A stretch of DNA of 35,248 nucleotides from assembly GCA_003281005.1 (NCBI GenBank), contig QCDE01000012.1:1-35248 (forward strand). Direction: 5' to 3'. A program made the translations under genes and the position numbers. Under the pieces are notes generated by a model. It saw only the letters and a program-made list of their open reading frames with translations. It did no database searches and was not told the origin of the DNA. The DNA comes from Pelagibacteraceae bacterium AG-349-O05 (lineage in GTDB: Bacteria > Pseudomonadota > Alphaproteobacteria > Pelagibacterales > Pelagibacteraceae). Of this stretch, positions 25,848-34,053 are shown in pieces (positions within the stretch are counted from its first letter, which is position 1; each line of letters begins with the position of its first letter).

Positions 25848-27301
25848 TTAATCCACCAATCAGTAATATTGTTTTTAAAATTAATTTTTTCTTCCATAGC
25901 ATATGCAATGTTCAAAATATTTTGTTCATCAAAAGCTTTACCAATAATCTGTAATCCTAATGGATACCCTTTAGCATCATGGCCTGCAGGTATGGAAATT
26001 CCAGGTAAACCTGCTAAATTTACAGGAACAGTAAAAATATCATTTAAATACATTGAAACTGGATCATTTGTTTTTTCACCAATTTTAAAAGCTGAACTTG
26101 GAGTGGATGGGGTTAGAATTGCATCTACTTTTTCATAAGCATCATCAAAATCATTTTTTATAAGTTTTCTTACTTTTTGAGCTTTTAGATAATAAGCATC
26201 ATAATATCCTGAAGATAAAACATAAGTTCCAATCATTATTCTTCTTTGAACTTCATCACCAAATCCTTCGGATCTTGTTTTTTCATACATATCAATAAGA
26301 TTTTCCCCTTCTGCCCTAAAACCATATTTAACACCGTCGTATCTGGCCAAATTAGATGAAGCCTCTGCTGGTGCTACTATATAATAAGTTGGTAGTGCAT
26401 AATTAGTATGGGGTAGAGATATATCGATAATCTCAGCACCACAATCTTTTGCATATTCAATACCTTTTTTCCAAAGGTCCTCTATTTCCTTAGGCATGCC
26501 ATCTACTCTATATTCTTTAGGTATTCCTATTTTTTTACCTTTAATATTTTTTGTTAATTCTTTGCTGTACTCGTTCCTTTTAAAGTCTATTGATGTAGAA
26601 TCTTTTTCATCATAAGTACTAATAACTTCCTGCAACAATGCACAATCTTTAACATTTTGCGCCATTGGCCCAGCTTGATCTAAAGAAGATGCAAATGCTA
26701 CGATTCCGTATCTAGAGCAACTACCATAAGTAGGTTTTAATCCGACAGTTCCAGTAAATGAAGCAGGCTGTCTTATAGATCCACCTGTATCTGTTCCAAT
26801 AGTTATTGGTGTTAATTGAGCTGCTACAGCAGAAGACGATCCACCTGAAGAACCTCCCGGAACTAAATTCTTATCTATGGGGTTTTGTACATTACCAAAA
26901 AAACTGGTTTCGTTAGATGAACCCATTGCAAATTCATCACAATTTAATTTCCCCATTAGGATAGCTCCTTCATTCCAAATGTTTTGTGTGACTGTTGACT
27001 CGTAAGTTGGAACAAAGTTATTTAAAATCTTACTACCTGCTGTAGTTCTTAAATCTCTTGTACAAAATAAATCTTTTACAGCCATTGGAATGCCAGGCAA
27101 TTTCAGATCAAGATTAGGTTTTTCATCAAACTTTTTTGCTTTATTTAAAGCATTTACAAAATCTTCAGTTATATATGCATTTAATTCTTTTGATTTTTTA
27201 GATCGTTCAACAAATGCTTTAGTAACCTCACTTGAGGAAAGTTTTTTATTTTTTATATTTTCTACTAACTCAGATAATGATTGTTTAGTTATATCTGACA
27301 T
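25844..27301 (-). CDS. gatA: Aspartyl/glutamyl-tRNA(Asn/Gln) amidotransferase subunit A
   Basis: GatA is the glutaminase subunit that releases ammonia from glutamine for transamidation. The amidase-signature catalytic triad is complete: Lys76 in MAVKDLF, cis-Ser151 in [14 protein letters not shown] and nucleophile Ser175 in [13 protein letters not shown], in line with Lys79, Ser154 and Ser178 of the S. aureus enzyme. The 485-residue length is normal and [20 protein letters not shown] is conserved. It shares one base with gatC and overlaps gatB by 4 bp. Confidence 0.97.
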   Translation of the reverse strand: MSDITKQSLSELVENIKNKKLSSSEVTKAFVERSKKSKELNAYITEDFVNALNKAKKFDEKPNLDLKLPGIPMAVKDLFCTRDLRTTAGSKILNNFVPTYESTVTQNIWNEGAILMGKLNCDEFAMGSSNETSFFGNVQNPIDKNLVPGGSSGGSSSAVAAQLTPITIGTDTGGSIRQPASFTGTVGLKPTYGSCSRYGIVAFASSLDQAGPMAQNVKDCALLQEVISTYDEKDSTSIDFKRNEYSKELTKNIKGKKIGIPKEYRVDGMPKEIEDLWKKGIEYAKDCGAEIIDISLPHTNYALPTYYIVAPAEASSNLARYDGVKYGFRAEGENLIDMYEKTRSEGFGDEVQRRIMIGTYVLSSGYYDAYYLKAQKVRKLIKNDFDDAYEKVDAILTPSTPSSAFKIGEKTNDPVSMYLNDIFTVPVNLAGLPGISIPAGHDAKGYPLGLQIIGKAFDEQNILNIAYAMEEKINFKNNITDWWIK

Positions 27302-27588
27302 TATTCAATTACCTTTGGTACTATAAAATAATCTTCATTTTCCTTAGGAGAATTTTTTATTACTTGTACTCTTAAATTTTTACTTTTTACTTCATCAGAT
27401 CTTAATTTAAGAGTTGTTTCAGCAACCGAAGTTAATGGTTCAACATTGTCAGTTTTTAATTCGTTAAGTTTTTCAATAAAATCGAAAATTGAATTTAAAT
27501 CTCCTGCAAGTTTCTCTGCTTTTTTCTCATCTACAGAAATTCTTGATAGTTTAGATATGTGCTTTATTGTTTTAAGATCGATGCTCAT
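27301..27588 (-). CDS. gatC: Aspartyl/glutamyl-tRNA(Asn/Gln) amidotransferase subunit C
   Basis: GatC is the small subunit that wraps around GatA and GatB and stabilises the complex. I chose the ATG at 27588, giving 95 residues starting MSIDLKTIKHISKLSRISVD, the standard GatC N-terminus; an upstream ATG at 27618 would add ten residues with no family counterpart and leave little space to the divergent ruvX. The middle has LNSIFDFIEKLNELKTDNVEP and the end DYFIVPKVIE, both typical. It heads the minus-strand operon running to the SNase gene. The 50-bp gap to ruvX (27589-27638) must contain promoters for both directions, but I see no clear pair of boxes. Confidence 0.95.
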   Translation of the reverse strand: MSIDLKTIKHISKLSRISVDEKKAEKLAGDLNSIFDFIEKLNELKTDNVEPLTSVAETTLKLRSDEVKSKNLRVQVIKNSPKENEDYFIVPKVIE

Positions 27589-27638
27589 ATGGTATTTAAA
27601 TATGTCGCAAACTATCACTTAAGTTTAAAATATACAAT

Positions 27639-28094
27639 ATGATCACTATTGAAGAATTCAAAAAAAAACAGTCTGAAACCTCTAGATTGATTGGTTTAGA
27701 TCTTGGTTCAAAAAGAATCGGTGTATCAATTTGTGACGAAAAACAGTCAATAGCCACACCCTTTAAAACGATCAATAAGACCAATAATAATGATCTAATC
27801 AACGAATTAAAAAAAATAATAGATGAAAACAATATTAAAGGAATTGTGATTGGATATCCAATTAACATGGATGGTAGGTTGGGTCCTTCTGCTCAATCAG
27901 TAAGTGATGTATCTAAAAATATAGACAAAAATGTTGATGTAGATGTTTGTCTTTGGGATGAAAGACTTTCAACCGTTGGTGCATTTAATCTATCTAGCCA
28001 GCTTGATATTAATGTTTCTAAGCGTGAGAAAAACATTGATCAAAACGCAGCTGCATTTATTCTTCAAGGAGCTATAGATTATTTAAATAATTAA
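27639..28094 (+). CDS. ruvX: Putative pre-16S rRNA nuclease / Holliday-junction resolvase-like YqgF
   Basis: RuvX/YqgF belongs to the RNase H-like fold and is involved in 5' maturation of 16S rRNA; an older proposal is Holliday junction resolution. The 151-residue protein contains GLDLGSKRIGVSICD (catalytic Asp21), GIVIGYPINMDGRLGP and WDERLST, and ends with ...DQNAAAFILQGAIDYL. It is the first gene of the plus-strand run with pyrB, the pyrC-like gene, plsY and topA, divergent from gatC. This is the expected alphaproteobacterial arrangement. Confidence 0.94.
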   Translation: MITIEEFKKKQSETSRLIGLDLGSKRIGVSICDEKQSIATPFKTINKTNNNDLINELKKIIDENNIKGIVIGYPINMDGRLGPSAQSVSDVSKNIDKNVDVDVCLWDERLSTVGAFNLSSQLDINVSKREKNIDQNAAAFILQGAIDYLNN

Positions 28095-28136
28095 TCCTTG
28101 CCATTTAGGGGCTTTATAGCTATAGAGTTAATTTTA

Positions 28137-29078
28137 ATGGCAATTAAAACCAATAAAGCTATTAAAATCTCACAAAAACATCTGTTAGGTATCCAAGATT
28201 TATCCGTAAGCGATATTAATTATATTTTAGATGAGTCAGAAGCTTTTATAAAATTAAATCAGAGTAAAAATAAAAAAATTGATGTGTTAAGAGGTAAAAC
28301 ACAGATAAACTTATTTTTTGAGCCATCAACTAGAACTCAAAGCTCCTTTGAACTTGCTGGAAAAAGACTTGGTGCGGATGTTATGTCAATGAATATGGGT
28401 AACTCAGCAATTAAAAAAGGTGAAACTTTGATTGATACTGCAATGACCTTAAATGCAATGCATCCTGATATAATTGTGATCAGACATCAAGACTCTGGTG
28501 CTTGTAATCTATTATCTCAAAAAGTTAATTGTGTTGTATTAAATGCTGGTGATGGTAGACGTGAGCACCCTACCCAAGCATTATTAGATGCATTAACAAT
28601 TAGAAATCGAAAAAAAAAAATTCAAGGATTAAAAATAGCTATATGCGGAGACATACTTCACTCTAGAGTAGCCAGGTCAAATATTTATCTTCTTACAATG
28701 TTGGGAGCAGAAGTCAATATAGTTGCACCATCTAATCTAATGCCAAAAGAAATTGAAAAATTTGGTGTAAACACTTTTACTGATATGAAAAAAGGTCTCA
28801 AAGATTGTGATATTGTAATGATGCTTAGATTGCAAAATGAAAGGATGACCAGTTCATATCTTTCATCGAACAGAGAGTACTACGAATATTATGGGTTAAC
28901 ACCAGATAAACTTGATCATGCAAAATCAGATGCTTTAATTATGCATCCTGGTCCAATGAATAGAGGAATTGAAATTGATACAAGATTAGCTGATGACATA
29001 AACAAAAGTGTAATTAAAGAACAAGTTGAATTAGGTGTTGCTGTAAGAATGGCATGTTTAAAAATATTTTGTGAATAA
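28137..29078 (+). CDS. pyrB: Aspartate carbamoyltransferase, catalytic subunit
   Basis: PyrB forms carbamoyl aspartate from carbamoyl phosphate and aspartate in pyrimidine synthesis. I chose the ATG at 28137 ([10 protein letters not shown]), giving 313 residues; a TTG 39 bp upstream would add a hydrophobic leader not seen in the family. The carbamoyl-phosphate motif [15 protein letters not shown] starts at residue 61, with [10 protein letters not shown] and [13 protein letters not shown] further on. An 11-base A run at 28610-28620 lies within the gene, encoding lysines. A regulatory pyrI gene is absent; pyrB instead abuts a pyrC-like gene, its TAA being directly followed by that gene's ATG. 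Confidence 0.96.
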   Translation: MAIKTNKAIKISQKHLLGIQDLSVSDINYILDESEAFIKLNQSKNKKIDVLRGKTQINLFFEPSTRTQSSFELAGKRLGADVMSMNMGNSAIKKGETLIDTAMTLNAMHPDIIVIRHQDSGACNLLSQKVNCVVLNAGDGRREHPTQALLDALTIRNRKKKIQGLKIAICGDILHSRVARSNIYLLTMLGAEVNIVAPSNLMPKEIEKFGVNTFTDMKKGLKDCDIVMMLRLQNERMTSSYLSSNREYYEYYGLTPDKLDHAKSDALIMHPGPMNRGIEIDTRLADDINKSVIKEQVELGVAVRMACLKIFCE

Positions 29079-30365
29079 ATGAAAAAACAATACTTTATAA
29101 ATGCAAACATTATAGATCCTCATAATTCCATAAACGAAAATGGTGGATTAATAATTGGAGAAGACGGAAAGATAGAAGCAATAGGAAAAAAGGTAAATAC
29201 AAACAATATACCAACTAGGGAAAAGCCTACTGACTTAAAAGGTAAATATATATTTCCTGGTATAGTGGATATGAGAGTTTTTGTAGGTGAGCCAGGATAT
29301 GAATATAAAGAAAATTTTAGGACTTTAAGTAATGCAGCATTATCTGGAGGAGTAACTTCCGTCGTAACCATGCCTAATACAGATCCAATTATAGATAATG
29401 TATCAATTGTAGATTTTTTAAAAAGAAGAGGACGTGATAAGTCTAAAATAAATATCTTTCCTTGCGCTTCATTAACTCAAAACACTGATGGCACCAATAT
29501 GACTGAATTTGGGTTACTGGCTAAAAAAGGAATTATTGCTTTTACTGACGGAGTAAAAACAATTCAAAATACCAGACTTATGTCTAGAATTATGAATTCA
29601 GCTAAAGATTTGGGATGTCTTATAATGCAACATGCTGAAGATTACGAATTAGCTAAAAATGGAATGATTAATTCTGGTATAATTGCAACAAAACTGGGCT
29701 TATCAAGCATACCAGATATTGCTGAAAGAATTATAATTGAAAGAGACCTTACTCTTTTAGAAAAAACTAAATGTCGATATCATATATCTCAACTTTCAGC
29801 AGGAAAATCTGTAGATATAATTAAGGAACGTAAACAAAATGTTAAATTTACTTGCGGTGTATCAATAAATAATCTCTCATTAAATGAAAATGATATTGGA
29901 GATTTTAGAACATTTTTAAAATTATCACCTCCACTGAGAAGAGAAGAAGATCGAGAAGCTTTAGTTCAAGGATTAAAAGATAAAACTATTGATGTTATTG
30001 TTTCTGACCATAAACCTGAAGATGAAGAATCTAAAAGATTAACTTTTGCACAAGCTGCAACTGGTGCATCTGGTATTGAAACATTGTTATCCTTAAGTTT
30101 AGAATTATTTCATAACGGATCTGTAAAACTTGAAACTATAATTCAAGCTTTAACCTCTAACCCAGCAAAAATATTAAATATAAATAAAGGAAACCTGTCT
30201 ATTGGTAATGATGCAGATTTTTGTATAGTAGATATCAATAAACCATGGATTGTAAAAAAAGAAAATTTAATCTCTAAATCTAAAAATACATCAATTGAAG
30301 ATAAGAAACTTCAAGGAAAAGTAACCAATACATTTGTAAAAGGTATAGAATTATTTAAAATATAA
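29079..30365 (+). CDS. pyrC: Dihydroorotase-like protein lacking the HxH metal ligands
   Basis: A 428-residue amidohydrolase-superfamily protein of the PyrC/PyrX group, encoded directly after pyrB. In active dihydroorotases the first strand carries DxHxH; here it reads DMRVFVGEPG (residues 64-73), so both histidines are replaced (Arg66, Phe68). Other positions remain: the MPNTDPIID loop, Asp157 (FTDG), His185 (MQHAED), His235 (YHISQ) and Asp310 (IVSDHKPE). In Pseudomonas a similar inactive homologue (PyrC') is a structural partner of aspartate carbamoyltransferase, and similar DMRVF-type proteins occur beside pyrB in other alphaproteobacteria from memory. It is therefore either a scaffold for PyrB or an enzyme with a different metal arrangement. 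A second, canonical pyrC would be needed elsewhere if it is inactive. Confidence 0.9.
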   Translation: MKKQYFINANIIDPHNSINENGGLIIGEDGKIEAIGKKVNTNNIPTREKPTDLKGKYIFPGIVDMRVFVGEPGYEYKENFRTLSNAALSGGVTSVVTMPNTDPIIDNVSIVDFLKRRGRDKSKINIFPCASLTQNTDGTNMTEFGLLAKKGIIAFTDGVKTIQNTRLMSRIMNSAKDLGCLIMQHAEDYELAKNGMINSGIIATKLGLSSIPDIAERIIIERDLTLLEKTKCRYHISQLSAGKSVDIIKERKQNVKFTCGVSINNLSLNENDIGDFRTFLKLSPPLRREEDREALVQGLKDKTIDVIVSDHKPEDEESKRLTFAQAATGASGIETLLSLSLELFHNGSVKLETIIQALTSNPAKILNINKGNLSIGNDADFCIVDINKPWIVKKENLISKSKNTSIEDKKLQGKVTNTFVKGIELFKI

Positions 30366-30367
30366 AA

Positions 30368-30946
30368 ATGGAACTTTTTATAATAGGTATAATCTCATAC
30401 CTGATGGGATCAATTCCTTTTGGATTAATTTTAACTAAAATATTTTTAAAAAAAGATATTAGAGAGATAGGTTCTAGTAATATTGGTGCAACAAATGCTC
30501 TAAGAACTGGCAATAAACTAATTGGTTATTCAACACTAATACTTGATATATTAAAAGCAGTAATACCTGTTTTATACGTAAAAATTAATTTCCCTGATGC
30601 GATCTATATTTCAGCTTTATGTGCTTTTATAGGTCATGTGTTTCCTGTTTGGTTAAAATTTAAAGGTGGCAAAGGTGTAGCTACATATGTTGGAATACTT
30701 TTTTCTTTAAATATTATTTATGGTTTAGTATTTGGTATTTGTTGGTTAATAATTTTTTTTATTTCTAAATATTCATCTTTAGCTTCCTTGATAGGATCAC
30801 TTTCTATACCGGTTTATATTTTAATTTTGGAGAGTTTAGGAAATGTATTTTTTTACGTAATAATGTTCTTTTTAATATTTTTTACCCACAGAGAAAATAT
30901 TAAACGCTTGAAAAATAAAGAAGAAACTAAGACAAAAATTTATTAA
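30368..30946 (+). CDS. plsY: Glycerol-3-phosphate acyltransferase PlsY
   Basis: PlsY transfers an acyl group from acyl phosphate to glycerol 3-phosphate, giving lysophosphatidate, the first step of phospholipid synthesis with PlsX. The 192-residue protein is an inner-membrane protein with about five hydrophobic segments. The three conserved motifs are visible: YLMGSIPFGLI, REIGSSNIGATNALRTGN and KFKGGKGVATYVG. It starts 2 bp after the pyrC-like gene. In many alphaproteobacteria dprA lies between plsY and topA, but here only 37 bp separate them. Confidence 0.95.
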   Translation: MELFIIGIISYLMGSIPFGLILTKIFLKKDIREIGSSNIGATNALRTGNKLIGYSTLILDILKAVIPVLYVKINFPDAIYISALCAFIGHVFPVWLKFKGGKGVATYVGILFSLNIIYGLVFGICWLIIFFISKYSSLASLIGSLSIPVYILILESLGNVFFYVIMFFLIFFTHRENIKRLKNKEETKTKIY

Positions 30947-30955
30947 TTTGACTAT

Positions 30956-30976
30956 CAAACTCTTTTGAGTAGTTTG
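30956..30976 (+). terminator. Inverted repeat between plsY and topA
   Basis: CAAACT (30956-30961) and AGTTTG (30971-30976) form perfect 6-bp arms, with an alternative inner pairing ACTC/GAGT around TTTT. The sequence TTATTTT follows immediately before the topA ATG. It could be a weak intrinsic terminator or attenuator separating plsY from topA, or an operator for topA. The arms are short and AT-rich, so chance is possible. Confidence 0.32.
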
Positions 30977-30983
30977 TTATTTT

Positions 30984-33587
30984 ATGAATCTAGTCATAGT
31001 TGAAAGCCCTGCTAAAGCGAAAACAATTAATAAATATTTAGGTGATAACTACACCGTTTTAGCTAGCTATGGTCATATTAGAGATCTTCCCTCAAAAAAT
31101 GGATCCGTTGATCCTGATCAAAATTTTAAAATGGAATGGGAAGTTGATAGCTTTTCAAAAAAATATTTAAAAGAAATTACTGATGCTGCGAAAGATTCTT
31201 CAAAAATAATTCTTGCTACTGACCCAGATCGTGAAGGTGAAGCAATAGCATGGCATGTAAAAGAATATTTAGAGGAAAAAAAACTTTTAAAAGATAAAGA
31301 AATTGAACGTGTGGTATTTAATGAAATAACAAAAAAAGCCGTCACACATGGTATTGAAAATCCAAGACAGATAGAGCCCTTATTAGTCGATGCATACATG
31401 GCTAGACGAGCACTAGATTATTTGGTGGGATTTAATATATCACCAATACTTTGGACTAAATTACCTGGTTCAAAATCAGCAGGTAGAGTTCAATCTGTTG
31501 CACTAAAATTGATTACTGAAAGAGAACATGAAATTGAATTATTCAAACCTGAAGAGTTTTGGACTTTAAGTATTAATTTTCAGGATAAAAACAAAAGCAA
31601 TATTACAGCAAGTATCTCTCAACTTGATGGAGAAAAAATTGAAAAATTTTCATTTAAAAATAAAGAAGAAATTGAAAAGGCAATTGATAATATTAAGGAC
31701 AAAAAATTTAACATAACCGATATTTCCTCGAAAGTTGTTAGCAGAAATCCCTCGGGACCCTTTACTACTTCAACACTTCAGCAAGTTGCTTCTAGTAGAT
31801 TGGGTTTTGGTGCATCAAGAACAATGCAAATAGCACAAAAACTTTATCAAGGAATAGAAATTGAGGGAGATACAGTTGGGTTAATTACTTACATGAGAAC
31901 GGATGGAACTAATTTATCAGCTGATGCTGTCACTGATTTTAGAAATTTTATTAAAAATGAATATGGTAACGAATACTTGCCAGAAAATCCAAATAATTAC
32001 TCAGGAAAAAAAGCAAAAAACGCTCAAGAAGCTCATGAAGCAATAAGACCAACTGATATTAATAGAAATCCAGACTCTATTAAAAAGTATTTAAGTTCTG
32101 ACCAGCAAAAATTATATTCTTTAATTTGGTCTAGAGCTCTATCGTCTCAAATGGAAACAGCAAAATTTGATAGAAATACAATAACGATTGAATCTGAAGA
32201 CGGTAAAACTATATGTAAATCAAGCGGATCAGTTTTAAAATTTGATGGATTTTTAAAAGTTTATTCAAATCAAAGCAAAGATGATGATGAACAAATTTTA
32301 CCTGAGATGTCAAAAGGGCCAATTAATATAGAAGCTCTTATTGATGAACAACATTTTACCCAACCCCCACCACGTTACTCTGAGGCAAGTTTGGTTAAAA
32401 AATTAGAGGAGTTAGGAATTGGTAGACCTTCAACTTATGCAAGTATAATTTCAACAATAGCAAACAGAGGTTATGCAGAAATAGTTAATAAAAGATTTTT
32501 CCCAACTGACAGAGGTAAATTAATCTCTGCCTTTTTAGAAAAACTATTTTCAAAGTATGTGGATTATAACTTCACAGCTGGACTAGAGGATCAGCTAGAT
32601 GAAATAACTTCTGGAAAAGAAAGTTGGTTAAAAGTTCTAGACATGTTTTGGAAAGACTTTAATAGCAATGTTTCAGAAGTAAAAGAAAAAAGGACTAGAG
32701 AAGTTTTAGATCTTTTAAATGAAAGTTTGGGAGCATTAATATTTGACACTGACACAGAAGGAAAGATAGTTAGAAAATGTCAATTATGCGATACTGGTTC
32801 ACTTAGTTTAAAAAATAGTTTTAGAGGAGGTGCTTTTATTGGATGTTCAAACTATCCAGAATGTAAATTTACAAGACCACTATCAAAAGCTAAAGCAGCT
32901 GCTCAATCACAACTAGCGGAACCAAAATTTCTTGGAAAACACGAAAATGGAAATGATATTTTTCTAAAAAATGGAAGATTTGGTCCTTATCTTCAGTATG
33001 AGAAAGTTCTTGAGGAAAATATTGAAGAGGAAAAACCTAAAAAAAGAAAAAAAACCAAGAAAAAGAAACCTGAAGTAAACGAACTTTTGAAAAATGTATC
33101 AATTCCAAAAGGAATTGAATTAGAAAGTATTGATTTAGATAAGGCAAAATTTCTATGTTCGCTTCCTAAATCATTGGGTATTAATCCAGAAAATCAAAAA
33201 GAAATAACTTTAAATACTGGTAGATTTGGACCATATCTAAAATGTGAAAATAAATCAGCTAGAATAGAAAATATCGAAGAAATTTTTTCTATAGGATTGA
33301 ATAGAGCTATTACACTTATAGCTGAAGCAAAACCTGGAAGAATGTCTTCTTCTATCATAAAAGATTTGGGAGAACATCCTGAAGATAAAAAACCAGTTCG
33401 AGTTATGAAAGGTCAATATGGACCATATATTAAATATAAATCACTCAATGCAACTATTCCCGAGGAAAAAGATCCAACTGAACTAACAATGGAGGAAGCC
33501 CTAATCCTTATTGAGAAAAGACGAGAATACGATAAAAATAAAAAATCAAAAGTTAAAAAAAAGATTAAAGCTAAAAAGAAAGATTAA
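30984..33587 (+). CDS. topA: DNA topoisomerase I
   Basis: Type IA topoisomerase that relaxes negative supercoils through a transient 5'-phosphotyrosine link. The 867-residue protein begins with the TOPRIM domain (LVIVESPAKAKTINKYLG, and ATDPDREGEAIAWHV with the metal-binding DxD). The active-site tyrosine is Tyr303 in LITYMRTDGTNLS. A four-cysteine zinc ribbon with the spacing CxxC (CQLCDTG) and GCSNYPEC follows from about residue 600. Three repeats of the FGPYL/YGPYI type (GRFGPYLQYEK, GRFGPYLKCEN, GQYGPYIKYKS) and a lysine-rich tail complete the C-terminus. A 37-bp leader with an inverted repeat precedes it; a RidA-family gene follows 3 bp downstream. Confidence 0.96.
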   Translation: MNLVIVESPAKAKTINKYLGDNYTVLASYGHIRDLPSKNGSVDPDQNFKMEWEVDSFSKKYLKEITDAAKDSSKIILATDPDREGEAIAWHVKEYLEEKKLLKDKEIERVVFNEITKKAVTHGIENPRQIEPLLVDAYMARRALDYLVGFNISPILWTKLPGSKSAGRVQSVALKLITEREHEIELFKPEEFWTLSINFQDKNKSNITASISQLDGEKIEKFSFKNKEEIEKAIDNIKDKKFNITDISSKVVSRNPSGPFTTSTLQQVASSRLGFGASRTMQIAQKLYQGIEIEGDTVGLITYMRTDGTNLSADAVTDFRNFIKNEYGNEYLPENPNNYSGKKAKNAQEAHEAIRPTDINRNPDSIKKYLSSDQQKLYSLIWSRALSSQMETAKFDRNTITIESEDGKTICKSSGSVLKFDGFLKVYSNQSKDDDEQILPEMSKGPINIEALIDEQHFTQPPPRYSEASLVKKLEELGIGRPSTYASIISTIANRGYAEIVNKRFFPTDRGKLISAFLEKLFSKYVDYNFTAGLEDQLDEITSGKESWLKVLDMFWKDFNSNVSEVKEKRTREVLDLLNESLGALIFDTDTEGKIVRKCQLCDTGSLSLKNSFRGGAFIGCSNYPECKFTRPLSKAKAAAQSQLAEPKFLGKHENGNDIFLKNGRFGPYLQYEKVLEENIEEEKPKKRKKTKKKKPEVNELLKNVSIPKGIELESIDLDKAKFLCSLPKSLGINPENQKEITLNTGRFGPYLKCENKSARIENIEEIFSIGLNRAITLIAEAKPGRMSSSIIKDLGEHPEDKKPVRVMKGQYGPYIKYKSLNATIPEEKDPTELTMEEALILIEKRREYDKNKKSKVKKKIKAKKKD

Positions 33588-33590
33588 TTA

Positions 33591-34052
33591 ATGAGTTTTG
33601 AAAAAAAAATTAAAGAACTTGATATAACGCTACCAGAGGCCAAGCCACCAGTTGGATCATATGTGGCAACAAAAATAGTTGGAAATTTACTTTACATATC
33701 TGGACAAATTTCTATTTCAAAAAATGGTGAATTAATAAAAGGAAAAGTTGGAAAAGATCTATCTGTAGATGATGGTTACAAAGCAGCTGAGCGATGTGGA
33801 TTAAGCATTATATCTCAAGCAAAAGTAGCTTGTAATGGCGATCTTTCTAAAATTAAATCATGTGTAAAGTTAACGGGTTTTGTTAATTCAACTGATAACT
33901 TTACAGATCAACCAAAAGTAATCAATGGCGCTTCTGATTTAATTGCTTCAGTTTTTGGTGAAGCAGGAATGCACACAAGAGCAGCAGTAAGTACAAATAG
34001 CTTACCTCTTGGTGTGTCTGTTGAAGTTGATGCAATTTTTGAGTTAAATTAA
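33591..34052 (+). CDS. RidA/YjgF-family protein (YjgH/COG0251-like long form)
   Basis: A 153-residue member of the RidA (YjgF/YER057c/UK114) superfamily. Canonical RidA hydrolyses reactive 2-aminoacrylate and other enamine/imine intermediates made by PLP enzymes. Seen here are LYISGQISISKNGELIKGKV, the CVKLTGFVNSTDNFTDQP segment, and the C-terminal HTRAAVSTNSLPLGVSVEVD, which includes the arginine that binds the substrate carboxylate in canonical RidA. The protein is longer than the 125-130-residue archetype and belongs to the group that often has unassigned substrates. It sits 3 bp after topA and is likely co-transcribed; its stop lies 1 bp from that of the converging ugd gene. Confidence 0.9.
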   Translation: MSFEKKIKELDITLPEAKPPVGSYVATKIVGNLLYISGQISISKNGELIKGKVGKDLSVDDGYKAAERCGLSIISQAKVACNGDLSKIKSCVKLTGFVNSTDNFTDQPKVINGASDLIASVFGEAGMHTRAAVSTNSLPLGVSVEVDAIFELN

Positions 34053-34053
34053 A

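Noticed and set aside
27605-27612. TTGCGACA upstream of gatC, identical to the TTGCGACA at the hydroxylase promoter (5070 to 5063)
   Set aside because: At gatC the box is too close to the ATG for a proper -10 at 17-bp spacing, and an 8-base match is expected by chance about once in a window this size.
28115-28124. TATAGCTATA palindrome in the 42-bp pyrB leader, considered as a pyrimidine operator or attenuator
   Set aside because: Only 10 bp, fully AT-rich apart from the centre, with no leader peptide or terminator-like structure to support attenuation.
28098-28136. TTG-initiated N-terminal extension of pyrB
   Set aside because: It adds 13 hydrophobic residues not seen in aspartate carbamoyltransferases; the ATG at 28137 gives a normal protein.
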